NCBI GenBank assembly: GCA_000283575.1
Contig: AP012044.1
Span: forward strand, 2,976,001 to 3,040,000
From: Oscillibacter valericigenes Sjm18-20
GTDB taxonomy: Bacteria; Bacillota; Clostridia; Oscillospirales; Oscillospiraceae
DNA: 64,000 nucleotides
Direction: 5' to 3'
A program made the position numbers and the translations under genes. The notes beneath the pieces are model-generated. The model searched no databases. It had not been told where the DNA came from and saw nothing but the letters and a program-made list of their open reading frames with translations. Positions 1-8,116 of this stretch are shown here, in pieces; position 1 is the first letter of the stretch, and each line of letters opens with the position of its first letter.

Positions 1-168
1 TTCTTCTGCACCATGAAAAACAAGTTCCCCTTCTAAGGAATATTCATCTTTGATAACTGCGGATATGAAAGGCCCACTTCTATGTCTCGGGAAAACGATT
101 GCTATTATGCAAATTGAAATGACTCCGAAACCAAGCAACAGCCAAGATAGTCTCTTGTATCTACTCAA
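1..168 (-). CDS. N-terminal part of a small membrane protein, runs off the window
   Basis: The minus strand reads open for 56 codons to the window edge, starting at a TTG (166-168) that overlaps the TGA of the upstream secreted-protein gene by two bases. The peptide begins MSRYKRLSWLLLGFGVIS, a short basic start followed by one hydrophobic membrane segment of about 18 residues, then a polar outer region. The overlap suggests translational coupling with the neighbour. No family was recognised. The TTG start is chosen only from the overlap and from the lack of another start before the membrane segment. Confidence 0.5.
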   Translation of the reverse strand, partial: MSRYKRLSWLLLGFGVISICIIAIVFPRHRSGPFISAVIKDEYSLEGELVFHGAEE

Positions 169-770
169 TACTGGTGCTCCACTTCACTTTCAATTCCAAC
201 CGATCCATTCTTAGTGCAGGTAACTTTCAGCGTTCCCCAGATTTCCATATCACTGCTAGTGCCAGGCTCGTCCCTTGCATATTGGCAACTGACTTTTGCC
301 GTTGTTCCATCTTTATAAGAGAACTGCGGGTTAAAGTTCTTGTTGATTGTAGAGTTGTCCGGTTTGACAGCCCAAAAATCGGCATCCTCTTGAATGCAAA
401 TTGCAGTAGAGCCATTATAGTAAAAGAACGCTGCAAGCAAAACTTTTGTATCCCACGTGTTGGACTCATACATACGCCACACATGTGATGAGACCCCGCC
501 CACTTCTCCAGAAGACGCTCTTGTTAATGGTGCATCAAGAACATAAAGTCGGCTTTCTACGACGTAATCGCCAACCCGCTGTGTTTCCTCTGATTTCAAT
601 TTGCACGGGCCTCCTAAAATATCTTCTGCAGAATCCATCTCACTTTGAATTTCTGCAGCACGTGAAAGAGCATACAGATCAGCCGTGGACTTAGGTTCTA
701 CTGCACTTGCCGGAATAATCGTACAAGCGCACATTAATGCGGCAACAAATAGGCTAAATATTTTTTTCAT
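165..770 (-). CDS. Secreted protein of unknown function
   Basis: 201 residues with a clear signal peptide: MKKIF, a hydrophobic core rich in A, L and C, and a likely signal peptidase I site after IPASA (about residue 23). The mature part is polar and Ser/Thr/Asp rich, without a domain I recognise. An AAAGGAG ribosome site lies about 6 bases before the ATG. It heads a minus-strand pair with the membrane protein that overlaps its stop codon, and lies downstream of another small secreted protein and of a sigma/anti-sigma pair. It may therefore be an envelope or stress output of that sigma factor, which is inference from position only. Confidence 0.6.
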   Translation of the reverse strand: MKKIFSLFVAALMCACTIIPASAVEPKSTADLYALSRAAEIQSEMDSAEDILGGPCKLKSEETQRVGDYVVESRLYVLDAPLTRASSGEVGGVSSHVWRMYESNTWDTKVLLAAFFYYNGSTAICIQEDADFWAVKPDNSTINKNFNPQFSYKDGTTAKVSCQYARDEPGTSSDMEIWGTLKVTCTKNGSVGIESEVEHQY

Positions 771-828
771 AATAGGCTCCTTTATAAATTAGACGTTTCC
801 TTGGCTCTGCATATATGCAGAACCGCTT

Positions 829-1182
829 TTACGGACAGGTATTGCTAACAGTGACGGCTGGCTTTGTGATGCCGTTTACAGAATGCGTCATAACCAGCTT
901 ATAACTTTTGCCACTTTTGACCGCGCATTCTCCAGACAGCGAAACACGATATGTTCCGGAATCGCTCCACGAATCTACGTAAGTATTTCCCTGATAAAGC
1001 GTTAGCGTGACTTTTACTTGATCCTTGGAATTAGCAGCTCTGTAATTTACAGAACATACAGCTGTAGTACCATCGAATTTCAGAATGGGATTTGCGCTGG
1101 CTGCGCGAAGCACTGTAGCCTGTGCTGATACTGTAAATATAAGCAGTAGCAGTACCGTCAACGGAAAAATTCGTTTTCTCAT
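829..1182 (-). CDS. Small secreted protein of unknown function
   Basis: 117 residues with an N-terminal signal peptide (MRKRIFPLTVLLLLIF, likely cut after SAQA, about residue 22). The rest looks like a single compact beta-rich domain with two Cys residues in the second half (ECAVKSG) and one near the C-terminus (NTCP), which could form a disulfide outside the cell. A strong GGAAGGGGG ribosome site lies just before the ATG. It has the same strand and the same export signal type as the next gene, so the two may be co-expressed. No family recognised. Confidence 0.6.
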   Translation of the reverse strand: MRKRIFPLTVLLLLIFTVSAQATVLRAASANPILKFDGTTAVCSVNYRAANSKDQVKVTLTLYQGNTYVDSWSDSGTYRVSLSGECAVKSGKSYKLVMTHSVNGITKPAVTVSNTCP

Positions 1183-1281
1183 AAATTCACCCCCTTCCGC
1201 TATATTTCAATAGGAATTCTCTGTTCCTATTTTGTAAATGCGAAAGGAGGTAAATTTCTCACATAAAATATTTAATTTTTC

Positions 1282-1992
1282 TTATTTTGTCATTTCAACT
1301 AAAGAAACGCTCTCGGACATATGCACCATGCCAATTTGATCGTAAAAGCCATCTATTACAATTTGAACATTCTCCGTTGTATCGATCCATGTTAGCATAT
1401 TAGAATTTTCTGGATCATGAGACAAGAAAAACTGTCCTTCAACGCCATTAATGTTAACGTCGATCACATCTACATTCTCTGTATCGAAATAATAGGCTGA
1501 TCCCTGCTGCATAAGCGTATAGTCCAAGAAAATTTCAGTTCCATCTTTATTTTGATAGACCACATTTCCTGTGGAATCGGTCTGAACCCGTTCAGTTTCC
1601 GTATATCCCGCCGGCAATTCTGTGATTTCATACTGCGGTATTTCCGTCGAAATTGGCTCGCCTGAATAGCGATACACAATATGTGTATCATACCATTCCC
1701 TGACCCATTGCAGAACCGCGGCACGAGCAGAGGGACTTGCGACCATCAGTGTACCGAACGCGACCGAACAGATCATTAGGAAAGCCGCTACTGCCCGAAA
1801 TGCTTTTTTCCAAATTGGACGGGTCTTTTTGCGATACCACGCCAAAGGATTGGCTACCATCTTTCGCATTTGATGTCGGTAGTGCTTTGACGTCTCCACT
1901 GGAGGGGCTTTTTCCAGAAACCCAGACCACTCCAATTGGAGTGCGTCCAATAAAACCCTGTGCAGAAAGCCGTCCAATTCCTCATCTGTCAT
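1282..1992 (-). CDS. Anti-sigma-like membrane protein (DUF4367-like outer domain)
   Basis: 236 residues: a cytoplasmic N-terminal segment of about 65 residues, one membrane helix (FRAVAAFLMICSVAFGTLMVA, about 65-87), then an outer domain with the look of DUF4367 (ITELPAGYTE, the VEGQFFLS strand, LTWIDTTENVQIVIDG). Proteins of this layout encoded just after an ECF sigma factor usually bind and restrain it at the membrane. Its ATG overlaps the sigma gene stop by four bases (ATGA), which supports coupled translation in near-equal amounts. The role as anti-sigma factor is inferred from layout and position. No zinc-binding HxxxCxxC motif is visible in the N-terminal part. Confidence 0.65.
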   Translation of the reverse strand: MTDEELDGFLHRVLLDALQLEWSGFLEKAPPVETSKHYRHQMRKMVANPLAWYRKKTRPIWKKAFRAVAAFLMICSVAFGTLMVASPSARAAVLQWVREWYDTHIVYRYSGEPISTEIPQYEITELPAGYTETERVQTDSTGNVVYQNKDGTEIFLDYTLMQQGSAYYFDTENVDVIDVNINGVEGQFFLSHDPENSNMLTWIDTTENVQIVIDGFYDQIGMVHMSESVSLVEMTK

Positions 1993-2513
1993 GCGTGAAA
2001 TCCTTCCTTTTCCATAATTTTTCTCAGCAATAGCCTACCACGATTTGCTCGGGTGCTGACTGCGGCTTCCGTAATACCCAGATGCTGCGCAATCTCACGA
2101 TCTGAATATCCCAGCAGGAGTTTCATTTCCAGCACCCCACGGTATGTTTCCGGTAATCGGGTGAAAAGGGCTACCACCGCTTTGTAATCCATATCACTGT
2201 CTGTCGTCTCCGCAAAAGTATCCCAGTTTTCCAAAGTAGTTACCCTCTGGTTCTTTCGCCAGATCATCAACGCTTCATTCTTCGTTATAGAAATGAGCCA
2301 GAAGGGCAATTCCTCACAAGAAATTTCAGAAACTTTTTCAAAATGCTTGATCACCTGTATAAAGGCGTTTTGAACAGCGTCCTCGGCGTCCTTTTGTTCC
2401 GCCAAAATACGCATGGCAACCTGCTCCATCCGATGATGATATTGATTGAATATCATTGTGAATTTCCGCCGGTCTGTTTCATCGTCTATCAGTGCAAGTA
2501 AGTAGATCAACAT
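1989..2513 (-). CDS. ECF-type sigma-70 family RNA polymerase sigma factor
   Basis: About 174 residues from the ATG at 2513, preceded by an AAGGGGAG ribosome site; a start 21 bases earlier is possible but has no site. Region 2 is visible as MIFNQYHHRMEQVAMRIL and DAEDAVQNAFIQVIKH, and region 4 as LPETYRGVLEMKLLLGYSDREIAQHLGI followed by the HTH AVSTRANRGRLLLRK. Sigma factors of this group direct transcription of stress or envelope genes after release from a membrane anti-sigma factor, here the next gene, which overlaps by four bases. Length is normal. Target genes cannot be read from the sequence; the two secreted protein genes downstream are candidates. Confidence 0.85.
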   Translation of the reverse strand: MLIYLLALIDDETDRRKFTMIFNQYHHRMEQVAMRILAEQKDAEDAVQNAFIQVIKHFEKVSEISCEELPFWLISITKNEALMIWRKNQRVTTLENWDTFAETTDSDMDYKAVVALFTRLPETYRGVLEMKLLLGYSDREIAQHLGITEAAVSTRANRGRLLLRKIMEKEGFHA

Positions 2514-2550
2514 ATAGGTTTCTCCCCTTGCCAAGCATTCGCCAAAAAAG

Positions 2551-3504
2551 TTACAAGAGCTTCAGCCAATCCATAAACTCCTGCAAGCTGATCTCCCCGG
2601 CATCGCACTTGGCTTTTTCGTCCCTCGCCTTTTCGCTCCAAGCGTAGAAATCCTCCTGCTCAATCTTCCCGGCCTTAATCCAGCCAAATCGCTTTTTGTA
2701 CTCCCGGCGGTAGACCTTAAAAACATCATCATCCTTGCGCTTTTCCGTCCAAGCCTTGATGGCCCCCACATCTCTGCAAGTACGCCCCTTATCGTCAATG
2801 GGACGATTGCAGTATTCCGCATCCGACCGCCCGGAGAGGGCAAAGTACCGATTGCAGTTTTTGCAGATGCGCACAGGCTGTTCCTGCTTCACGAATTCCC
2901 GGACAAAGTAGTCGATGATGTCATAGATGTTCTTGGGATATAAAACCTCGGTAAAGGTTTTGCGGTCAATGACCTCAAAGCGCATGGGCTGGGGCTGAAA
3001 CTGAAAGGTATTCAGTTGGTCACTTCCACGGTAGTTATAGTACCGCACCATCTTTTTCTGCACCGGTTCCTTCGGGCTGGTGTCCAAGTCCAGTACATGG
3101 GCAAAGAGTGTTTTAATCTGCTCCTGCATGGTGCTGACGGTGGAAGGAATGTGTGTCAACTCCTTGCGGGGCAGCAGGTCGGTAATATTTTCATAATTCT
3201 GCCGTTTTGCCTGTTCCAGCCTGTCCCGCCATTCCAGACGAAGCAGCTCAAAGTAAATGTGTTTGGGGGCTATGGTGTCCAGCACCGCCAAAACCTCCTC
3301 CGCATACCGCTGTTCCTTGGAGGAATACAGTTCCAGGAGCGACTTGCCCATACCGTCAAACAACTCGCTATATACCCAAACGTCCAAATAGAGCAGCTCC
3401 ATCAGACTTGTCCCAAAGGGCAGGTCTTTTTTCTTTTTCTGCTCATTTCCATATTCAAAATACTCTTTGCCATCTGCGACCCAAACCCTGTATGTGTAAC
3501 GCAT
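2551..3504 (-). CDS. DUF6076 family protein with a zinc-binding motif
   Basis: 317 residues. The N-terminal half is mixed and charged; near residues 210-245 is a Cys cluster (CKNCNRYF, then AEYCNR and GRTCRD) that looks like a zinc site, followed by a Lys/Glu-rich helical region ending ISLQEFMDWLKLL. This pattern is typical of DUF6076 proteins, common in Clostridia and often found next to mobile elements. The biochemical role is unknown; the zinc site suggests nucleic acid or protein binding. It lies next to a decayed mobilisation module but on the opposite strand. Confidence 0.6.
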   Translation of the reverse strand: MRYTYRVWVADGKEYFEYGNEQKKKKDLPFGTSLMELLYLDVWVYSELFDGMGKSLLELYSSKEQRYAEEVLAVLDTIAPKHIYFELLRLEWRDRLEQAKRQNYENITDLLPRKELTHIPSTVSTMQEQIKTLFAHVLDLDTSPKEPVQKKMVRYYNYRGSDQLNTFQFQPQPMRFEVIDRKTFTEVLYPKNIYDIIDYFVREFVKQEQPVRICKNCNRYFALSGRSDAEYCNRPIDDKGRTCRDVGAIKAWTEKRKDDDVFKVYRREYKKRFGWIKAGKIEQEDFYAWSEKARDEKAKCDAGEISLQEFMDWLKLL

Positions 3505-4030
3505 CCTTTGTCACCTCATCCGAACGACTTAATATTAAAATAATTATACATTAGTCTTTACAAGATTGCAAGGCTTTGCTACTATATAATCGCAGACTGA
3601 CTATTAAATATTTTATCAGTTAGTCGTTTTTGGAAAGGAGATGATGCCTATGATTTCCGAATAGCAAAAGCCGCCACTCCACGGCAATGGAATGACGGCT
3701 GGTGAAACCGAAGCGGTTTCAAAAATTGGTTGCTCTCATTGTAACCCAAGGAGAGCGGAAAAGCAAGGGAGCATTTGCGGGGTTGGAGTGCACTCACTAC
3801 CCTTCAGGGTAGGCCAGCATATTGTTTGTATTGACAGCGGGCTTTCGCCCGCCGCCAATACAAACAGCTGGTCGGGGGCGCTGCCCCCAAACCCCCGAAA
3901 GTTGCGCGCACTTCTGCGGAAGTGCTGTTACCGCCTATTGGCGGCGCAACTTCAAAGGGGGACCAGTCCCCCTTTGAATAACCCCCTGCTCTCCGAGGGG
4001 CAGGAACGAAAAAAATGCAGGAGGTATGCC
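3505..4030. other. Non-coding region upstream of mobC with several stem-loops
   Basis: No convincing gene. A good ribosome site (AAAGGAGATGATG) at about 3634-3646 precedes only a five-codon frame (MISE, stop at 3662). A stem-loop spans about 3669-3703 (AGCCG-CA-TCCA pairs with TGGA-TG-CGGCT). Further on, 3838-3856 can pair as GCGGGC/GCCCGC, and 3940-3975 holds another GC-rich repeat (ACTTCAAAGGGG with CCCCTTTGAAT). Such structured leaders are common before mob genes of Clostridial mobile elements and may hold the transfer origin, but no nic site can be identified by eye. Confidence 0.35.
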
Positions 4031-4339
4031 ATGAAAAAAGACAAGATGTTTGCCATGCGAATGAGTACAGCGGACTATGACCGCATTCAGAATAAAGCAC
4101 AGCTGTCAGGAATGACCATGACGGATTTCCTCACCCTCTCCGCACTGGGTAAGGAAATCATTGTGGTGAATGGCTTGGACGCTGTTACCGTACAGCTGAA
4201 AGCCATCGGGAAAAATCTGAACCAGCTGACCGTGCTTTGCAATATGGGCAGGATTACCTGCCCCGACCTCACCGAAATAAAACGGAGCTTCGGAGCGGTG
4301 TTTGATTCCATCTGCGGCTTGATGGACAAAGGGGCGTGA
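4031..4339 (+). CDS. mobC: Plasmid mobilisation relaxosome protein MobC
   Basis: 102 residues starting at the ATG at 4031, which has a GGAGG site seven bases before it; the frame is open further upstream but only through the structured leader. The protein has the ribbon-helix-helix look of relaxosome accessory proteins (MFAMRMSTADYDRIQNKA, then SGMTMTDFLTLSAL) and the MobC hallmark LKAIGKNLNQLTVLCN. MobC proteins bind the transfer origin and help the relaxase nick DNA. The relaxase gene follows five bases later but is cut off, so the system is non-functional here. It is a relic of an integrated mobilisable element. Confidence 0.8.
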   Translation: MKKDKMFAMRMSTADYDRIQNKAQLSGMTMTDFLTLSALGKEIIVVNGLDAVTVQLKAIGKNLNQLTVLCNMGRITCPDLTEIKRSFGAVFDSICGLMDKGA

Positions 4340-4343
4340 GCCT

Positions 4344-4478
4344 ATGGCAATCGTTACCGCCATCAAGGAAAAAACGCAGAGTCGCACCTCCATGAAAAAG
4401 GTGATGGATTATGTGGCGCAGGATTATAAAACTCTTTTTGAAAATGAAATGTCAGCGCCAGTGATAAAATACAAGTAA
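4344..4478 (+). pseudogene. Relaxase gene fragment (first ~36-40 codons only)
   Basis: The frame starts MAIVTAIKEKTQSRTSM and goes on KKVMDYVAQDYKT, the typical beginning of MobA/VirD2-type relaxases of Clostridial elements that follow mobC. After about codon 36 the sequence passes into an IS21-type terminal sequence (TGTCAGCGCC at 4452) and stops at 4478. The catalytic Tyr and the HxH metal site, which would lie further on, are missing. The gene was therefore interrupted by insertion and its remainder is not in this window. Confidence 0.65.
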
Positions 4479-4700
4479 ACGCCGGTTAAAAAATGTAGGT
4501 TTGCAGCGGAGCGGAATGCAATATGGTACACTCGAATCTGCCTGCCGTAGTGGAGGCGGAAAGGGTGTCAGAATGGAAGGAGCAAACTGGATGGATATCC
4601 GAAGTAACCGGCAGGCTCAGCTACACAGAAATAGCGCGCAGGTACAACCTTGACCCGAGGACGTCCAAGAAATACGCCGAGAGCGAAACGCGGCCGGTAT
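4452..4700 (+). mobile_element. Left-end fragment of an IS21-family element with the start of istA
   Basis: It begins TGTCAGCGCC and contains the internal repeat CGCCGGTTAAAAAATGTAGG (about 4480-4499), which also occurs in the IS21 right end at about 21083-21102. A frame from about 4550 encodes VSEWKEQTGWISEVTG, LSYTEIARRYNLDPRTSKKY and ESETRPVYSLS, the N-terminal HTH of an IstA transposase. It breaks off at about 4700 where an IS30-type fragment begins. It could be the counterpart of the partial IS21 at 21-23 kb, but the two are not shown to come from one element. Confidence 0.65.
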
Positions 4701-4790
4701 ACAGCCTGAGTGATGGCTTTTTTCGTTCTTCCAGAGTAAGATGATGGTAGCTCACAGGGTATCCCTCCTGACAGTGTTGTCCAACATTTT
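4700..4790 (-). mobile_element. IS30-family transposase N-terminal fragment
   Basis: On the minus strand an AGGAGG site is followed by a GTG start (4753-4755) and the peptide VSYHHLTLEERKKPSLR, which matches the usual start of IS30-family transposases (MSYxHLTLEER). Only about 17 codons remain before the join with the IS21 fragment. The sequence outside the start (TGTTGGACAACACTG on the minus strand) is probably the terminal repeat region. Confidence 0.5.
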
Positions 4791-5140
4791 AAAATAAAAG
4801 CATTAATTTTTGGACTGTTACTTTTTCGAAATCTTTAGGGACGATTACAAACACATAAAAGGGTCACGTATCGATATCGGTAGATGACTTTTTGAATTTC
4901 CCTTCTTGCTGTCTGCGTCTACAATATCGGAAGAACTCCCATAAATGCCAGATAGAACCTTGGCATAGAGAAACCTAAATGCTGTCCACACTTGCGTTCC
5001 GGTTCGGTTGTGATATAATCTTGGCAGTCCATAGTGATTGCCCTCCTCGGTATTTGGTGTCTTTGTCGTTACCATTTTACCATGAGGAAAATCACTATGG
5101 ATTTTTCTGTTCAAGTGTCCAACTTCATCTTACAATCGGC
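4791..5140 (-). mobile_element. Internally deleted IS30-like remnant
   Basis: A second IS30-like start lies on the minus strand at 5032: GAGGAGGG site, ATG, then MDCQDYITTEPERKCGQHLG, which resembles the start of another IS30 subgroup. The frame is lost after about 20 codons (near 4972) and the remaining 150 bases carry no recognisable domain. The outer end at about 5105-5135 reads GTCCAACTTCATCTTAC, a plausible terminal repeat. This is debris rather than a working element. Confidence 0.4.
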
Positions 5141-5445
5141 CGAAAAATCTCAACTGCCTTTGTTTGGATAATTCCATAGCACGAAACTGCCATCTATGGG
5201 GAAAGTATAATTTCGCTTGCTTAATTTTCAACAAGTATAGCATGCCCAAAAGCCTTGCAAATCAAGGATTGTGGCGGATGTGAAATGGAGAAATTATACT
5301 TTTTGGCGCAACAAATAAACCTCCACTGGTATCGTTCCAGCCGTTTTTCTTTAGAGGCAACGTTGTTTATGTTGTGTCGCTATTTTATCAGCAGTCGAAA
5401 TTCCTGTCAATACCACCGCCGAAGGCGGTTTAGTGCTATGTTTAA
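5141..5445. repeat. 305-bp non-coding IS91-end element, copy 1 (MITE-like)
   Basis: This segment is nearly identical, with about three mismatches by eye and no length change, to 19861-20165. It starts with CTTTGTTTGGATAATTCC and CATAGCACGAAAC, the same sequence found at the transposase-end boundary of the IS91-like elements, and ends in CCGCCGAAGGCGG followed by TTAGTGCTATGTTTAA, which matches the other boundary of those elements. It holds no open frame of note. It looks like a non-autonomous derivative that the IS91-like transposase could move. Confidence 0.65.
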
Positions 5446-5450
5446 TAGGA

Positions 5451-5480
5451 CAAGCCCAAGGGGTACTCCCCTTGGGCTTG
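5451..5480. repeat. Dispersed hairpin CAAGCCCAAGGGG / CCCCTTGGGCTTG
   Basis: A 13-base perfect inverted repeat with a 4-base centre. Close relatives occur at about 13648-13674, 19766-19800 (degraded), 29455-29483 and 36363-36402, most of them next to the motif GTTTAATA that ends the IS91-like elements. It has no T-run like a standard terminator. The 75 bases that include this hairpin and run to 5524 (GCAAACAGCAA through TAGTAGATTAG) also recur inverted at about 36322-36410. Confidence 0.6.
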
Positions 5481-5576
5481 CAAACAGCAAGATAGCACCA
5501 GAAATTAGAAAATAGTAGATTAGTACCACTATGGGAAGTTCAGCAAATAACCGCCTAATGGACTAAGGAGACAAAA

Positions 5577-5708
5577 TGAAATATCTTCTTACTGGAAACG
5601 GAATTAACATTCAATTTAATAAAACAAATTATCCGGCACAGCAAATAGTCTTGCGTATACTAAAAGATTGTGATAGAGATGACTGCCCTGGTCAAGCATT
5701 TTTGTAAC
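5577..5708 (+). pseudogene. Truncated gene start, possibly a SIR2-like protein
   Basis: An AAGGAG site precedes an ATG and 43 codons: MKYLLTGNGINIQF, then NKTNYPAQQIVLRILKDCD, ending within an IS3-type terminal sequence (TGGTCAAGCATTTTTG at about 5690). The GNGxN pattern at the very N-terminus is reminiscent of SIR2-like NAD-binding proteins of defence systems, but the piece is too short to be sure. A HerA-like ATPase fragment, a common partner of SIR2 proteins, lies far away at 38 kb; any link is speculative. Confidence 0.35.
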
Positions 5709-5830
5709 ACCACTGTCTAATTTAGCCTAATGAATATCGTGCCTCCAATGGTGTCAGATAGTTGTTATAAGAGTGCGGACGAATCTGGTTGTACCAGATT
5801 ATATGCATACTCGGCAACAGCATAATCAAG
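5690..5830 (-). mobile_element. IS3-family remnant: end sequence and C-terminus of OrfB
   Basis: The minus strand encodes WYNQIRPHSYNNYLTPLEAR followed by YSLG and a stop (5722-5724), the standard C-terminus of IS3-family OrfB transposases. It is followed by the terminal sequence TGGTCAAGCATTTTTGTAAC (plus strand 5690-5709). A related end (TGGTCAATCATTTTTGTAAC) stands alone at about 11204. The rest of the element is gone. The stretch from 5830 to 6049 shows no gene that I can support. Confidence 0.6.
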
Positions 5831-6049
5831 CTGACCTGTGCCCCCTTGCATTTCAAATAAAAGTTAACTTAACTGAAAGCATCTATAGCAGAACGGGCTG
5901 CTTTTAAGCCTTTTTTAATATTTACTCGTTCATAGCAAGATATGGACAAGCCAAGTAAAAAAAGGCTATGCTTTCAACGGGCCATTTTCTTTTTTGTATT
6001 ATATACCCGCAGTTAGAAGAATATGGAATGTTGCAGCTGAGGCCTTACT

Positions 6050-8116
6050 TTAATTATTATTAAAAGCAGATACTACAGCATCATGTATCTTTTTAAAAAC
6101 ATTTAAAATTCGCTGCCAGGCACCTTCGTCCGATTGATCCAGCGCCTGTGTTTGTACCTCCGTTTGATCGTCAACCGAGATCTCCTTGGTGCGCAAAATA
6201 AATTGCTGGCTCGCCGGAGATGGATTTTTATCTGAAGTAAAGGATTGCAGAGCGAGTGAATTGTCGATTTTCAGCACATTAGAGCTATCTTCAAGGTCGT
6301 CGATTTCATCATTGATCGCGTCGTGGATCGAGGTATTTGCAGTTTGCATATTTTTAGTGATGCCTGACGAATTGATCGCCTTCTGCATTATGTCCAGAAC
6401 TCCATCAATCAATTGCGCTGTGTTATCATCCGCGTGCTGTCGTACGGAACGAAGCGTGTTTTGAAGATCGGTCAAAGTCTGGCTGGCTGAGGCCAGCGTT
6501 TCCTTGGTTGATGTCAGCAGTTCGGCGCTTTTGGAAAGGATACTGTTTAGCACTGGCACACTGTCATTCAAGGTGTTCTGCAGGTCTGGCAGCTCATGGA
6601 GCACCTTGTCTATGTACTTGAGGGTACTGTCAGCTTGATTGGCAAGCATAGCTGCACTATCGGTCAGATTGGATATGTGACCCGAGTGATTGTCAAGGAT
6701 GTCCTTGAAACCATCAATCAGCGTCAGTGTACTCTTTCCCGCATCGCTGATCGAATCTACAGCGCCCAGAAGCTGCTTGGTATGATCTAGCAATTGTGTA
6801 ACAGTGCCGCTCTGCAATAGTGCCAACATGGCTGGATCGGTGATCAGGCCACTGCTGACAAGCGTATTAATACCGCTTTCCATCTCGTCTAATGTGCCCG
6901 AAAATGCCGAAGACGCATTGGAAAGACTTGAAAGTGCCTTGGATAAGCCGTCATACGCCCGGTCCACATCATCGTCCCTGTAAGTCTTATTCGCTATATT
7001 GTCGAGCATATTGGTAACATCGTCCAGGCTTATGGTCAAATTCTTCAGAGCCCCGCGATATGGTTCAATATCGCTCTGCGATTTCGCAATGGTGTCCAGA
7101 ATTGCATTTGTGCTTTTTTGAAGTTCTGTCAAGTTCGCCTGTGACTGTGTCAGCTCCGGTACCATGGAATCCATCTGTTCAACAAGGCTTTTTAGAGCGG
7201 CCAAGGACTGATCCGTGTTTGAGTCTTCTGTACCGCGCGATTCAATCAGCTGATCGCGCACCTTATTGAGTCCGGTAATGCCTGCCGACATTGCGGTAAG
7301 GCCATTGTTCATGCCGCTGATGGTCGTTAGAAGTTCATTTATACTCATATATAGATCATCGGACGCATTGCTGACCTTGTCCTTTGTGTCGCGGAAGTCT
7401 GAAATTTTATCGAATTGCGACATCGTCGCGGGAGTCATCATGATAATCAAACCGGTACTTTCAAATTTGTCGGAACCGATCTGCATGGTGTATGTAGTGT
7501 CCTCGCCTGGTAGTCCTAAAAAAAGCACAATTTTGTAGGAGCCAAACGACTGGATCTGCGCACCCGGCGCATCAATTGAGTTGATTTTATCCATGTCGAT
7601 ACCGGTCGTGACCATTAGCATCATGTTGTTCTTATAGTAATCACTGGCTTTGGTATTTGGAATAGCGTGCATTGTAATTTCTACAAGGCCCTTTGCGCCA
7701 GACAATTTTTCCGCCTTGATCGGTATGCCGTCAAGTTTGTAGGACACATCGAACGTCCATGGCATCTGAAGCGTCTTAATATCTGAGGGAATACACTCAT
7801 AATAAAATCGCGGTTTATCCGGGGTGGAAAGGTTCCAGGAAACTGCGCCGCTTGCAATCTTCGGCTCGTCATAGGTGCTCATGTTGTAGACTTTGGAATA
7901 ATTACCGTAATCGGTGAACGAGGTTTCTCCATTTAGACTGACTCCCTTGACGATGCGCATGTCCGCCATAGCACCATAGTAATTAAGATTGACATAGACT
8001 GCTTCGTCGGTGGAAACGGTGGGAGATGCTGCTAGCGCTGTGCATGTCAGGGAGAAGGCGATAAAAAGCGCCAGCACACTTGAAAGAATTCTTTTTTTAA
8101 CGGGTCCGTTTATCAT
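6050..8116 (-). CDS. Secreted coiled-coil partner of the MMPL exporter
   Basis: About 688 residues from the ATG at 8116, which has a GAGGAGGAG site; the frame is open upstream only inside the exporter gene. It starts with a signal peptide (VKKRILSSVLALFIAF, cut near ALAASP). A folded region of about 220 residues follows, then a long helical region (about 250-640) rich in Leu, Ser, Asp and Asn in heptad-like spacing, with no final membrane anchor. Proteins of this sort are found next to MMPL exporters in Clostridia and are thought to act outside the membrane with the pump. Its start lies 20 bases inside the end of the exporter gene, so the pair is translationally coupled. The precise role is unknown. 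Confidence 0.6.
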   Translation of the reverse strand: MINGPVKKRILSSVLALFIAFSLTCTALAASPTVSTDEAVYVNLNYYGAMADMRIVKGVSLNGETSFTDYGNYSKVYNMSTYDEPKIASGAVSWNLSTPDKPRFYYECIPSDIKTLQMPWTFDVSYKLDGIPIKAEKLSGAKGLVEITMHAIPNTKASDYYKNNMMLMVTTGIDMDKINSIDAPGAQIQSFGSYKIVLFLGLPGEDTTYTMQIGSDKFESTGLIIMMTPATMSQFDKISDFRDTKDKVSNASDDLYMSINELLTTISGMNNGLTAMSAGITGLNKVRDQLIESRGTEDSNTDQSLAALKSLVEQMDSMVPELTQSQANLTELQKSTNAILDTIAKSQSDIEPYRGALKNLTISLDDVTNMLDNIANKTYRDDDVDRAYDGLSKALSSLSNASSAFSGTLDEMESGINTLVSSGLITDPAMLALLQSGTVTQLLDHTKQLLGAVDSISDAGKSTLTLIDGFKDILDNHSGHISNLTDSAAMLANQADSTLKYIDKVLHELPDLQNTLNDSVPVLNSILSKSAELLTSTKETLASASQTLTDLQNTLRSVRQHADDNTAQLIDGVLDIMQKAINSSGITKNMQTANTSIHDAINDEIDDLEDSSNVLKIDNSLALQSFTSDKNPSPASQQFILRTKEISVDDQTEVQTQALDQSDEGAWQRILNVFKKIHDAVVSAFNNN

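Noticed and set aside
4845..5114. 89-residue minus-strand gene within the IS30 debris
   Set aside because: The credible transposase start is in another frame at 5032; this frame shows no conserved pattern.
5577..5708. Complete small gene
   Set aside because: It has a good ribosome site, but its stop lies within an IS3 end sequence, so it is a truncated gene start.
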